64,000 bases of DNA from Spirosoma endbachense (GTDB taxonomy: Bacteria; Bacteroidota; Bacteroidia; Cytophagales; Spirosomataceae): assembly GCF_010233585.1 (NCBI RefSeq), contig NZ_CP045997.1, positions 7,798,654 to 7,862,653 of the forward strand, in the 5' to 3' direction. The translations under genes and the position numbers were made by a program. Below the pieces are notes generated by a model. That model was not told where the DNA came from, searched no databases, and saw nothing but the letters and a program-made list of their open reading frames with translations. Below are positions 8,064-16,799 of the stretch, in pieces. The first letter of the stretch is position 1. Every line of letters begins with the position of its first letter.

Positions 8064-8930
8064 ATGAAATCTTGGCCTTTTTCTTCATTTATACGAACTC
8101 TGGATCCAAAACTCACTAACAATCCTAAGTTAGAAAGTAGTTTGCATGAAGACAATAGACTTTATGTATATCATTTACCACCACCGGTAATTTATCATTA
8201 TGCTTCACTTGGCACTTCGAAGGCTATTGTTGAAGGTCAACAACTTAAGCTTTCTTCCCCTAAAACGTTTAACGATCCCTTCGATATGAATCCCTCACAA
8301 GTTAGTTTTAAGGCAACTGCTAAAGAGGTTAAAGCATATCAAGAGAGGATTAAAACATCTCTTTACAATAGTATTAATAGAGAGGCAAAAAGAAGATTAA
8401 TTCGTGAAATGGCCAATCCGGCAAATGCCAATGAATACCAGAAGTTAAACACAGAGCAAATGTATAATGAAGTTGGAGTTTGCTGTTTTAGCAAGCTCAA
8501 CGATCAACCATTAATGTGGAGTCATTACGCAGAAAAACACTATGGTATTTGTCTTGGCTTTAGTATACAGCCTTTGTATCAAACTCAAAACTTATTTTTT
8601 TCTGTAAGTGAAGTGCAATATGTGTCAGAGATAAGACCTTTAAATTATTACAAAGATATCGAGGAATTGATGCCTTATTTAATTAATACAAAATCGAAAG
8701 TTTGGGAGTATGAGCAAGAGGTAAGAGCAGTAATAGATAATAGGCAAGGGTTTGACTTATTTCCTTTTGAGCGGGACTGTTTGAAAGAAATATACTTTGG
8801 CTGCCGAGTCTCGAAAGAAGAGAGAACAGCTTTTATTAAATTAGTCAATGAGCATAAATATAATATCTCAACATATAGAAAAATGATTATTGACTTCAAA
8901 ACTTTCAACGTTAAAGCGGTTAAGCTCTAA
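8064..8930 (+). CDS. DUF2971 domain protein
   Basis: A 288-residue protein. From residue 35 on it follows the DUF2971 pattern: VIYHYASLGTSKAIVEG, LKLSSPKTFNDPFD, then VCCFSKLNDQPLMWSHYAEKH with GICLGF, and near the C-terminus WEYEQEVRAVI and LKEIYFGCRVS. The W-S-H-Y-A...G-x-C-L-G-F block is the core of the family. The biochemical role is not established; members are common in accessory and defence islands. The gene is AT-rich like its neighbours. A GC-rich hairpin with a following T-rich run (8981-9008) probably ends its transcript. Confidence 0.85.
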   Translation: MKSWPFSSFIRTLDPKLTNNPKLESSLHEDNRLYVYHLPPPVIYHYASLGTSKAIVEGQQLKLSSPKTFNDPFDMNPSQVSFKATAKEVKAYQERIKTSLYNSINREAKRRLIREMANPANANEYQKLNTEQMYNEVGVCCFSKLNDQPLMWSHYAEKHYGICLGFSIQPLYQTQNLFFSVSEVQYVSEIRPLNYYKDIEELMPYLINTKSKVWEYEQEVRAVIDNRQGFDLFPFERDCLKEIYFGCRVSKEERTAFIKLVNEHKYNISTYRKMIIDFKTFNVKAVKL

Positions 8931-8976
8931 CGTTGAGCATGAAACTTTATAGACATACGGTGGATACGAAACGCTA

Positions 8977-9156
8977 CTAACGGCCAAGCAGCTGGCCGCT
9001 TTTATTTTGAACTGCAATTTTTAAGGTGTCAAGCTTCTCCTGAGTCTGCGTTCTAGCGCTGATTAGCACCCCAATTGAACTCGATAGAATAAGCAACTTC
9101 TTTTCCAGCCGTTCCAGCTAGTGACGGTCGAGTTCGACCTTGGAAAGTTTGGGCAT
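8977..9156 (-). pseudogene. Small coiled-coil ORF remnant with one in-frame amber stop
   Basis: On the minus strand an ATG at 9156-9154 opens a 60-codon frame that reads MPKLSKVELDRH, then TAG at 9120-9118, then LERLEKKLLILSSS, TQEKLDTLKIAV and a stop at 8979-8977. The charged heptad-like pattern on both sides of the stop suggests a once continuous short coiled-coil protein, as found on plasmids and integrative elements. Family not recognised, and it overlaps the terminator hairpin, so the call is tentative. Confidence 0.3.
8981..9008 (+). terminator. Probable rho-independent terminator of the DUF2971 gene
   Basis: CGGCCA and TGGCCG arms close a short hairpin followed immediately by CTTTTATTTT. 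It starts 50 bp after the stop codon of the plus-strand gene, the right place and polarity for termination. Confidence 0.6.
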
Positions 9157-9556
9157 TGAAAAAGCAACTGCCGGCAGACGAAAAGGTGGTGCGGCCTGAC
9201 CCGCTACTGAATTCTTTAAACTACGATAAATAGAGCAGCTATAATTCTCTACTATCTTATACTCTGACATAGACAATTGTGCTACAAAAAACTTGTGCTT
9301 TCTTCAGGACGTTGAACTGTACTGAAATTAGCCGTTTATTAACTCGGATCGCTTTCGATTTAGCCCAGATTTTTTCAGACAGCTAGGAGCGTTAAGGAGA
9401 TCAACTCAATCCATTTAGATGAGATTACAAATTTGTTTCACAAACTCATCAAATGAGCGAAAATGAAACTTAGATATATGAGACGATAATTTAAGATTGC
9501 ATTCTGCTTGAGATAGCAGTGATAGCGAAAACCTGCAATCATCCTACTAAACGGGT
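9157..9556. other. Non-coding stretch left of the MITE-like element
   Basis: No convincing gene on either strand. The sequence is AT-rich and resembles the surrounding decayed island DNA. I see no RNA gene, promoter or repeat that I can support in this part; the structured element begins at 9559. Confidence 0.5.
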
Positions 9557-9558
9557 GT

Positions 9559-9704
9559 GGCTGTTGCACAACTCTAGCTCGAAATAGAAGTTCGCTAGTT
9601 AGACTTCCTTGCTAGTCAAATCGGAACGTTAAAACGTTTTCTCAGAGCAGTTAAATAAGTCGATTTGACACCTATTTAGACCGAAAACGAGTTGTGCAAC
9701 AGCC
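9559..9704. mobile_element. 146-bp MITE-like element with 8-bp target duplication
   Basis: The ends are exact 16-bp inverted repeats starting GGCTGTTGCACAACTC, and the element is flanked by the 8-bp direct repeat ACGGGTGT (9551-9558 and 9705-9712). The inverted symmetry also runs two bases into these duplications, making 18 bp matched in all (9557-9574 with 9689-9706). A second, internal inverted pair GTCAAATCG / CGATTTGAC lies at 9615-9623 and 9661-9669. It is too short to encode a transposase, so it would be moved in trans by an element sharing the ends. No such donor is present in the window. Confidence 0.8.
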
Positions 9705-9712
9705 ACGGGTGT

Positions 9713-9950
9713 TACATGAGACGCTTATATATTTAAATTATATTTATTGAATAAGCACTTATATATTTCATATACTTAGGTAATCTTTAATCATTATTTA
9801 TATGTTGGTACAGATAAGAATATTATAAATTTGGAGATGTGACTGAGAAAGAAATCAGATCAGATTATTTATGGTTTATCGTTTGAGTAATTTACAATTT
9901 GAATTATGGGCAACTAAAATCATCTACTGAAGTTAAATAATACCATAGAA
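9713..9950. other. AT-rich spacer with repeated CTTATATATTT
   Basis: Very AT-rich sequence between the MITE-like element and the end of the minus-strand exported-protein gene. CTTATATATTT occurs twice about 38 bp apart near 9723 and 9761. No gene is seen. Confidence 0.5.
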
Positions 9951-11084
9951 CTATAATTTGATTTTTTCAGGAATAGTAAAACGTAAATCGAGATGGCCCG
10001 TAAATGCACTTAAACCTGCACTGAAATTACGCTGATAACCAGCATATCCTTGTATCCATATACCGTCTAATATTCCGTATTCACCACCAAGGTGTAAATA
10101 GAAATCATTTGATTCAATGGTAGAAACGCCTAGATTGAATTTCCGATTAACTCTACTATATTGGCTTTCTAAATAACCTTTAAATCGGTTTGTACCAGCA
10201 TATAATCTAAGAGCTAAATTGTAACGTGATAGAACTTCTTCTTTCATTTCAACTGTATTATGACTATTGTCATAATTGATTCCCACAAGAAACTGACCCC
10301 ATTGTTTAACAGGTAGTGCTAAAGTTAGCCAGCCAGATATTCGATGAAAGTTCAGATTTTTAACTAGCGAATCAGACGAACGTCCAGCCCAAGCTAAAGC
10401 AAAGTCTAGTTTTTGCTTGTTCCAATTTTTCCTTTTATAATCTTCTTTAATAGCGTTAATCTTTTTTTCGATAGTATCAGTTTGCTTGGCTTCTCTGAAT
10501 TCTTTAAACAATTTCTCCCGATCATCAAGATCCACTGTCAGAGGATGTGTTTGATTGAATTCTGTGCGGAGAGCAGATTCTGCTAGAGCATCCTCGCGAA
10601 GAATATTAGCAACTTCTTGTAGAAAGTTACGATCATATCTCAAATCTCCTTTATCGATAAGCGAAAAACGTAGACCTACAGCAAGTTTACTTGAATAGGG
10701 AGTTGTTGATGAGTCAGTTAGGGTACCAATCGAAACTCGCATGCTATGAAAAACCCGACGTTTTAAATACTGCTCTAATTTCAGTCGACGATTTGGGCTG
10801 GCATCAATTAAAATAAGTGGAGCCACCTCTATAGCAATATTTCGAGGAAGGACACCGTTGCCATTTCCGTAAAATTGAGAAGCAGTAGCAGCAAGTGCCA
10901 TAGGCGTGGAAGGACGAAGAATAGTGCTTGGTTCAGAACCTAGGGCCTTAAAAGCTGGCATATCAGGTACTGCAAAATTCAACTTCCCTAAATTAGTAGG
11001 AACTACAGAGTCATTTTGTGCTATAACTGGTAGTGCTGTTAAATACGCCGACAAGGCAATTATCAAAGTAACTGTCTTTATCAT
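9951..11084 (-). CDS. Exported protein, probable outer-membrane beta-barrel
   Basis: A 377-residue protein with a classical signal peptide (MIKTVTLIIALSAYLTALPVIAQ). The C-terminal 170 residues alternate hydrophobic and polar residues with many aromatic positions (GWLTLALPVKQWGQFLVGINY, LALRLYAGTNRFKGYLESQYS, FYLHLGGEYGI, WIQGYAGYQRNF, HLDLRFTIPE), as in transmembrane beta strands; residues 130-230 form a charged helical section with many EK and DR pairs. No named family is recognised. It lies 19 bp downstream of a small co-directional gene (11104-11484) and is likely its operon partner. Confidence 0.65.
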   Translation of the reverse strand: MIKTVTLIIALSAYLTALPVIAQNDSVVPTNLGKLNFAVPDMPAFKALGSEPSTILRPSTPMALAATASQFYGNGNGVLPRNIAIEVAPLILIDASPNRRLKLEQYLKRRVFHSMRVSIGTLTDSSTTPYSSKLAVGLRFSLIDKGDLRYDRNFLQEVANILREDALAESALRTEFNQTHPLTVDLDDREKLFKEFREAKQTDTIEKKINAIKEDYKRKNWNKQKLDFALAWAGRSSDSLVKNLNFHRISGWLTLALPVKQWGQFLVGINYDNSHNTVEMKEEVLSRYNLALRLYAGTNRFKGYLESQYSRVNRKFNLGVSTIESNDFYLHLGGEYGILDGIWIQGYAGYQRNFSAGLSAFTGHLDLRFTIPEKIKL

Positions 11085-11103
11085 ATGAGTAGTTTATGAA
11101 AGA

Positions 11104-11484
11104 TTAAATAGCTTGAAGGCGAACAGTAACTGTCTCACGTTGATCGCTACCTGTTAACTGTCCAGATCGGGAGTCTTTCCCGATGAAAATACCGTTCTGG
11201 TGCAATTCTAAATCAAAATGGTAATTTGGAAAGTTTATGGGGTCGGAGCCTATAAAACTTATCGTTAACTCTAGGAAGCGTCCATTATTGGCTGATACAG
11301 GTGTTGGGAGATCTATAAGGTCGGGTACAATATCTGTATTCACACCTGAGGCGGGCGGGACGAAAAGAGGAGTCATACCGTCTACATCTATAAGCTGAAG
11401 AGCATATCCAGTAGAAACAAAACCAAAGAACTGAAGTGCGACGGATAGATTATCACGATTTGAAAAAAAGAAAAGAGTGTTCAT
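11104..11484 (-). CDS. Hypothetical protein upstream of the beta-barrel gene
   Basis: A 126-residue protein with no recognised family. It lacks a signal peptide: the N-terminus MNTLFFFSNRDNLSVALQFFGF is mildly hydrophobic only. The pattern of short hydrophobic strands separated by P, G, N and D (LIDVDGMTPLFVPPASG, RFLELTISFIGSDPINFPNYHFDLELHQNGIFIG) and the C-terminal RETVTVRLQAI suggests a compact all-beta fold. It is followed after 19 bp by the exported-barrel gene, so the two are probably one transcript. Role unknown. Confidence 0.55.
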   Translation of the reverse strand: MNTLFFFSNRDNLSVALQFFGFVSTGYALQLIDVDGMTPLFVPPASGVNTDIVPDLIDLPTPVSANNGRFLELTISFIGSDPINFPNYHFDLELHQNGIFIGKDSRSGQLTGSDQRETVTVRLQAI

Positions 11485-11570
11485 GTATTAATGTTTTAAG
11501 TTAGTATTTCAACTATCGACCAGCGCATATTTTAATTCCTTTAAGGTATAGCAATAACATAATTTTCTTA

Positions 11571-11606
11571 GCTGTTAAAAACGGGAAAAATCCCCTTTTT
11601 AACAGC
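11571..11606 (+). terminator. Strong stem-loop with trailing T-rich run
   Basis: Arms GCTGTTAAAAACGGGA and TCCCCTTTTTAACAGC pair with one mismatch around a tiny A-rich loop and are followed on the plus strand by TTCTTTT. No plus-strand gene lies just upstream. The 11485-11794 gap otherwise shows nothing I can support. Confidence 0.5.
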
Positions 11607-11794
11607 TTCTTTTAAACTAGATTTGTCATTCGGTAAATCAATATATTGATCCTTGAGCAGTTCTGTAATGTTTAGCGCAGCAAATCATTCTGTCAATCTA
11701 GAAGATGGTAATTATTACTTCATAAACTGAGCTAATTAGTTTAAAATTTTCTAATATTTATTTACCCTAAATTTTTATACCTCTCAAATTACTT

Positions 11795-12484
11795 ATGACT
11801 AATGTTGTAAAATTTTTATTTATAATAGCGGTCGTACTATCTATTGGATTGTATTATCTTGATTTTAATAAGCCAATTTCTGACTACTTGAAATTCTCAA
11901 ATGCAATTTTGTATTTTGCAACTATTCTATTAGTAATTCCATTTAATCAAATCAAATATATCGTAATTAATCCAGAAGACTATACAAAGAACGAAGACAA
12001 AGATGATCTAGTAAAAAAACTTAGATTAAGAGCGTTATTATTTAATAACTTAACCGTGATACTTCTTTTGATAATATTTATAATAATTGTTGTTTCTTTT
12101 TATTTACTGATACTACCTCCTAAAGAGAAACTATACTATAAAGAGTATATATTAGCAGTTCAGATTGGTGTGTCTGTACTTTTAATATTTCTTGTAAATA
12201 TATTATTCAGAGTTTTTAAGTATTTATTAAGAGTTGCTGCTTTTTATAATGCTAGAGCAGATGCTATTGAATTATATATAATTGATCCTGGTCTAGACTT
12301 AAACAAATACACGGAACTTTTTACTCCAAGCGGTTATGACATTTCTGAACTACCTCAGTCCTCTTGGAATCCACTCTCTTCCGTGTTGCCACCAAGTCAG
12401 GGATCTATAACAAACCCACCTCTTGGAAGTCTCAACTCAGGAGTTGGCCAAAATCAAGGAGTAATCTCTAGCAATAAAACTTAG
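11795..12484 (+). CDS. Hypothetical integral membrane protein
   Basis: A 229-residue protein with four predicted membrane segments: residues 4-22 (VVKFLFIIAVVLSIGLYYL), 36-50 (AILYFATILLVIPF), 83-107 (NNLTVILLLIIFIIIVVSFYLLIL) and 121-142 (AVQIGVSVLLIFLVNILFRVF). A soluble C-terminal tail of about 75 residues begins with AAFYNARADAIELYIIDPG and ends in a Pro/Ser/Asn-rich low-complexity stretch. No family recognised. The strongly AT-rich codon use matches the accessory island. It may pair functionally with the next membrane-protein gene, but 305 bp separate them. Confidence 0.6.
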   Translation: MTNVVKFLFIIAVVLSIGLYYLDFNKPISDYLKFSNAILYFATILLVIPFNQIKYIVINPEDYTKNEDKDDLVKKLRLRALLFNNLTVILLLIIFIIIVVSFYLLILPPKEKLYYKEYILAVQIGVSVLLIFLVNILFRVFKYLLRVAAFYNARADAIELYIIDPGLDLNKYTELFTPSGYDISELPQSSWNPLSSVLPPSQGSITNPPLGSLNSGVGQNQGVISSNKT

Positions 12485-12789
12485 CGAAAAATTAGTGTTG
12501 CACCGGCATAACTTTAATAATTCTTTATGCCCATAACCAATCAATGCGACTAACTTGTTTGCTATAATGGGTAATTGTTACAAAAGTAAACGATGGATTA
12601 AAAAGGTTTGAGAGTTCAGCCTAATTCAATAAATGGTCAAAAATCGAATTGGGAAATTAAAGCTATTTCGCTTGCTTTAATTTTGAGAACGTAGAGCTAA
12701 GACCCTTACAACGTCCAGACAACAATTGACTTTCTTGGGGGCTATATTTACTAGAAACAAGAAATCACCCCTTATAATAAACGTATTTA
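12485..12789. other. Gap with no recognised feature
   Basis: 305 bp between two plus-strand membrane-protein genes. I find no open frame of note, no hairpin terminator and no repeat. It presumably contains the promoter of the downstream gene. Confidence 0.5.
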
Positions 12790-13425
12790 ATGGCTTCTTT
12801 ATATGAATCAATAAATAATATGTTTAGCAATGAACCATTAAGCCCCTCTCAGATAACAACAGGGGTATTTGCTGCAATCTATGCAATCATTATTGTAGCT
12901 TCAGGGATTGCAGCGGGTGGGAGTATAGTTGATAAAATGAAAACTATACTTGTTTTTACTTTTGGTGCAGCTATGGGCTGGTTAGTTGCGGGTATTGTGT
13001 CACCTCATAATGCGGCCGAAAAAAATATTTTTGAAACAGCAGGTAAAACTCTTTCCGCCTTTGTGACTGGTTATTTGTTCAGCAAAGTAGATAAGATTAT
13101 ACAAACTTACATAGATATTTATACAAAAAAGATTCAAGAAGGAACAGTTGGTATTGTGCTTAATAATTTAAACCAGATAAGGCTGATTGGTCTTGTAATA
13201 TCGTTTGTAATATCCGTAATTACAGTTTACGTATTTAGGTCCGATGAATATGCAAAACATCAAAGAAGGGTAAAAGTATCGGCTGATAGCGTTGAGGTCA
13301 CAAATTTTGATGCGTTTATAATAAGAGATTCAACAGAATATAAGAAAAAGCATCTGAATACAAATGCATCTAATACTAAGCCAGCTTCACAAACTAAAAC
13401 AAATCCATCTTCACAATCTAATTAA
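12790..13425 (+). CDS. Hypothetical membrane protein with disordered C-tail
   Basis: A 211-residue protein with three likely membrane helices: residues 23-45 (ITTGVFAAIYAIIIVASGIAAGG), 52-72 (TILVFTFGAAMGWLVAGIV) and 136-154 (IGLVISFVISVITVYVF). An amphipathic linker (residues 75-130, with LSAFVTGYLFSKVDKIIQTY) separates helices two and three. The last 25 residues are Asn/Ser/Thr/Gln-rich and probably disordered. Family and function unknown; codon use is AT-rich like the rest of the island. Confidence 0.6.
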   Translation: MASLYESINNMFSNEPLSPSQITTGVFAAIYAIIIVASGIAAGGSIVDKMKTILVFTFGAAMGWLVAGIVSPHNAAEKNIFETAGKTLSAFVTGYLFSKVDKIIQTYIDIYTKKIQEGTVGIVLNNLNQIRLIGLVISFVISVITVYVFRSDEYAKHQRRVKVSADSVEVTNFDAFIIRDSTEYKKKHLNTNASNTKPASQTKTNPSSQSN

Positions 13426-13500
13426 AGTTAATTGTCTTAGTTACGACTTCGCCTGACACTTTGCCCTGTTAAAATCTGTTGAGTCACCACCTCGCAAAAC

Positions 13501-13555
13501 GCTCCTTCTGAGGGACAAAATGCCCTATTAGGGCATTTTGTCCCTCAGAAGGAGC
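13501..13555. repeat. 55-bp near-perfect inverted repeat (26-bp arms)
   Basis: Arms begin GCTCCTTCTGAGGGACAAAA and pair without mismatch over 26 bp around a 3-nt ATT loop. The right arm is not followed by a T-run, so this is not a typical intrinsic terminator for the gene ending at 13425. A protein-binding palindrome or an element end are alternatives. The rest of the 13426-13866 gap shows no gene. Confidence 0.9.
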
Positions 13556-13866
13556 CTACATAAAAACGTCTGCTTACTTGTAAACAGGTAAGTGCTCTAC
13601 AATGGTCGTTCCTGGTTAGTAACCTATGCTTAGATGGATATATTACCCTAATTAAATAGAGTGTTGATCACAATTAGAGGTACTTATATTAATCGTGAGT
13701 CACATAAAACGGCCTAATTCTGAGGTAGTTGAACTTTAATGCAGTTACTACAATGGTATTTATCTTTATCTTTGAGTCACAATAAATAGATTCTAAGACT
13801 TAAAGCTTTGATTTAAAGTACATTAATTGATCTATATTGCAGATCCTACGAGTGCACTTGGTAATC

Positions 13867-13903
13867 AGCCATTTACAAGTTAATTCTTGTGAATGGCTTT
13901 TTT
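13867..13903 (+). terminator. Rho-independent terminator, possibly of a lost tRNA gene
   Basis: AGCCATTTACAAG and CTTGTGAATGGCT form a 13-bp stem with one G-T pair and a 6-nt loop, followed by six T residues. No protein gene ends close upstream. Just before it, AGATCCTACGAGTGCACT has the look of a tRNA T-stem plus acceptor 3' side, so this may be a terminator left from a tRNA-type attachment site; that part is weak inference. Confidence 0.7.
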
Positions 13904-14299
13904 GTTTGCATACCATTTTGCATACAGAGGGTTTTATTTCACTTCTAATCTTCTGATAGGAATGGCAAAACATTTCGCTCGATTTGCCCGATTTTCTTGC
14001 GGTTTACTACTTATTCTGTTTTTAGATCAGTGCAAGTCGCCTTCCGTTCCCGTTCCTCAGAATACTACGCCCACTCGTGACGATAACATGACATGGCGAT
14101 GGGCAATCCTGATGGAGCCAGGCCAAGTGAGAGTAGCCCCAACGCTTATCTGATCACCCGGCCTACCTACAGCTTATCGTATAATCAGTCGACAGGCATT
14201 GCCAACTGGTGTAGCTGGCATCTAAGTCCGGCCTGGAAAGGATCGGCAACCCGTTACTCGGGCAACTTCATTCCGGATCAGTCCCAACCGGAGGGCTAA
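13893..14299 (+). pseudogene. DNA/RNA non-specific endonuclease fragment, frameshifted
   Basis: The first frame gives a lipoprotein-like leader, MAKHFARFARFSCGLLLILFLDQC, starting near 13962 and ending in a lipobox cysteine. The second frame (from about 14093) gives [34 protein letters not shown] and [12 protein letters not shown], which match the start of NucA-type nucleases. The frames are split by a 5-bp tandem duplication, ACATG twice at 14086-14095; removing one copy restores [11 protein letters not shown]. The protein stops at 14299 before the DRGH catalytic region, so the nuclease is dead. Confidence 0.8.
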
Positions 14300-14342
14300 C
14301 CTCCTTACCTATTAATCAAATCACGCTCCAAACCCACCGCTT

Positions 14343-14381
14343 AATAAGGGTGTTTAACCCTGAAATAAGGGTGTTTAACCC
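14343..14381. repeat. Two direct copies of an 18-bp sequence
   Basis: AATAAGGGTGTTTAACCC occurs at 14343-14360 and again at 14364-14381, a 21-bp period or two helical turns. Each unit contains a GGGTGTTTAACCC near-palindrome. It lies about 125 bp upstream of the AraC-PAS regulator gene, so binding of a regulator is plausible. Confidence 0.75.
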
Positions 14382-14505
14382 CTTGATAAAGATAAATACT
14401 TTCTTGTGTTTGGCCTGTTGCTGAACTACCCCTGTTTATCCTTATTCTGACTCCTTTCAAGCATTATAGGCATGGGTTGCCGACTTGTGTAAAAAAGAGA
14501 TAAGC

Positions 14506-15459
14506 ATGAAAATCTATATCAGATATATGGTCTCCAGGCGCTGCAAACTGGTTGTGCAGGCAATATTAGATCAACTCGGGTTACAATACCTACTAGTCGA
14601 TTTAGGGGAAGTGGAACTCAAAGCGGAAATGACAGCGGATCAACGGGATCAATTGAAAATCGCTTTATTGATAGTAGGGCTGGAACTGATGGACGATAAG
14701 AAAGCGATCCTGATTGAAAAAATAAAAACCCTGATCATCGACATGGTGCATTATGCTGACGAACTACCTAAAACAAATAACTCTGATTACATCAGCCAGA
14801 AACTTAACTATGATTACACCTACCTAACGAACCTTTTTTCCCAGGTTACAGGTACTACCATTGAGCACTACATTATTACTCAACGAATTGAACGCGTAAA
14901 AGAACTGCTCTTATATGATAAACTGAATCTTACTCAAATAGCTGATAAGTTGAATTATAGTAGCGTAGCGCATCTGTCCAACCAGTTCAAGAAAGTTACG
15001 GGATTAACGACTACTTTCTTCAAAAAACTCAAGCGTCATCACCGCCTGGCTCAACACGACGAAGTACTACTTTTTGATGAATTTAGCAAGTTATTCGCCT
15101 GGTCGCTCAATGGTCGACAGTCTCATTATTATCACCGCTCCATCAGGAGAGGCTGTACCATGATCTTAACCAACCCAATGCACACAATTCTATGGGCAAG
15201 CCGCAGTTTTTTGACAATGACCGGTTACAAACCAATTGATGTGTTAGGGAAAACTCCTCATTTCTTACAGGGCCCTGGTAGTGACGCGCTTACGTTACGA
15301 TTCATCCGAGAGCAACTGAATGAAAACCAAACACTGGAGGCTGATATCCTAAATTATCGTAGCAATGGGGAATCCTATATATGTCATTTACGAATTGACC
15401 CTTTGCATAATCAACAAGGGGAGTTAACACATTTCATGGCCGTAGAATATGATAACTGA
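14506..15459 (+). CDS. AraC-family regulator with C-terminal PAS domain
   Basis: A 317-residue protein from the ATG at 14506 (an in-frame TTG at 14485 is less likely). Residues 1-85 match the HMA-like sensor domain found before AraC domains in Bacteroidota (KIYIRYMVSRRCKLVVQAIL, VELKAEMTADQRDQL, LLIVGLELMDDKKAILIEKIK). The usual MVCxRC metal-type motif here reads MVSRRC, so the first cysteine is lost. An AraC helix-turn-helix follows at about 90-185 (LNYDYTYLTNLFSQVTG, LTQIADKLNYSSVAHLSNQFKKVTG). A LOV-like PAS domain is appended at about 210-315 (GYKPIDVLGKTPHFLQGPGSD) without the flavin-binding cysteine. This order is unusual. Confidence 0.85.
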   Translation: MKIYIRYMVSRRCKLVVQAILDQLGLQYLLVDLGEVELKAEMTADQRDQLKIALLIVGLELMDDKKAILIEKIKTLIIDMVHYADELPKTNNSDYISQKLNYDYTYLTNLFSQVTGTTIEHYIITQRIERVKELLLYDKLNLTQIADKLNYSSVAHLSNQFKKVTGLTTTFFKKLKRHHRLAQHDEVLLFDEFSKLFAWSLNGRQSHYYHRSIRRGCTMILTNPMHTILWASRSFLTMTGYKPIDVLGKTPHFLQGPGSDALTLRFIREQLNENQTLEADILNYRSNGESYICHLRIDPLHNQQGELTHFMAVEYDN

Positions 15460-15665
15460 AATGAAAATTGAGTTCCAGTTGAAACTAGCCACTCTTTCAT
15501 ATTCCTGTTGGCTATTCCAACTAAAGTAATAGCGCGCCTTTGTTACCTTTAATTGGAAAGCTGTAAATTATATAACTTATTACTCAGATGACATAATATA
15601 TTCGGGAGATAATGGCCCCACTTTTGCCAATATGGAAATTTATCCATGCAAAAACTCCCGAAAGC

Positions 15666-16799
15666 ATGAATTGCAAAACATTACTAACTTTAACGGCTAG
15701 TACTCTCTTCGCTTTCTCATCTATAAGTTTCGGTCAAGCGCCCAACTTAGGGACAGCCGCCAGCTTTGCCTTGTTTACCGCAAATGGGGCCTTTACCAAT
15801 TCTGGTGCTTCATTAGTAACGGGTGACATTGGCACCAATGTCGGTGCCTTTACTGGATTTCCAAGTCCAGGAACTGTTGTTGGAAACATTCGTCTGCCAG
15901 CCAGTCCGGAAGCAGCACAGGCTGCTATCGATGTGGTGGCTGCCTATAACTCGTTGACGCCTGCTGTTTGCGGCACTACAATACCCGCTGAATTAAGTAG
16001 CCTGACGCTTACCGCAGGGGTTTCCTGCCAGAACTCAGCAGATCCTACTACGCTAAATGGAACCCTAACCTTAAGTGGGCCGGGGATATTCATTATTAAG
16101 CTAAATAGTGCTTTAACGACTGCAACAAACTCAACTATTTTGCTGACGGATGGCGCCACCGCCAGTAATGTGTTTTTTAGGGTAAACGGAGCTGCTACGC
16201 TGGGAACGGGTTCTGTATTCAAAGGTACGATACTGGCCATGGGCGCCATTGTTCTTGCTACACAGGCTTCTCTTGAAGGTCGCGGCCTGTCAACGGCTGG
16301 CGCAATTACCTTAAACAATAATAATGTTACCGTCACGGGCGACGTTTTGCTTCCTGATTTAACACCTTCACAATTATTCTCTAGTTCACAGATAAGCGAA
16401 GGGCAGACGATCGACGTTCTAGTCTCGATTCGAAATGTTGGCGAGTCCCCCACTAGCGGAGAGGTACAGTTCTTCGTGACGAATTATACGCCTGCGACCG
16501 GACTGACGATGATTATCAATCCTGATCCAACAGCAACCATTGGAGGAGATACTTATGCGCTTAATACAGCTGATTTTACTATCTCTTCTAATAATTTCGC
16601 CTTCACATTCACCTCGGTAGCTGGCCCATCCGGAGTTATTGCCAATGGGGGCAATAAATTAATTGCCTTCAGGCTTACCCGCTCGGTCGGCTCGTCTAAG
16701 GGCACGGTAACCAATACAATAACCATCCCGGATGGTACAGGTGGTGGTGAGACTCCAACTAATAATAACACGCTTTCCAATACATTTTTAAAACCCTAA
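15666..16799 (+). CDS. DUF3494 ice-binding-type exported protein
   Basis: A 377-residue secreted protein from the ATG at 15666, which gives a clean signal peptide (MNCKTLLTLTASTLFAFSSISFGQ); the longer frame from 15612 lacks one. Residues 25-235 follow the DUF3494 ice-binding fold: LGTAASFALFTANGAFTNSG, VTGDIGTNVGAFTGFP, AAIDVVAAYNSLT, PGIFIIKLNSALTT, and the late GRGLSTAGAITLNNN. Residues 240-377 form a CARDB-like beta domain (LPDLTPSQLFSSSQISEGQ, VSIRNVGESPTSG). The fold may bind ice or act as an adhesin; the sequence does not decide between these. Confidence 0.88.
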   Translation: MNCKTLLTLTASTLFAFSSISFGQAPNLGTAASFALFTANGAFTNSGASLVTGDIGTNVGAFTGFPSPGTVVGNIRLPASPEAAQAAIDVVAAYNSLTPAVCGTTIPAELSSLTLTAGVSCQNSADPTTLNGTLTLSGPGIFIIKLNSALTTATNSTILLTDGATASNVFFRVNGAATLGTGSVFKGTILAMGAIVLATQASLEGRGLSTAGAITLNNNNVTVTGDVLLPDLTPSQLFSSSQISEGQTIDVLVSIRNVGESPTSGEVQFFVTNYTPATGLTMIINPDPTATIGGDTYALNTADFTISSNNFAFTFTSVAGPSGVIANGGNKLIAFRLTRSVGSSKGTVTNTITIPDGTGGGETPTNNNTLSNTFLKP

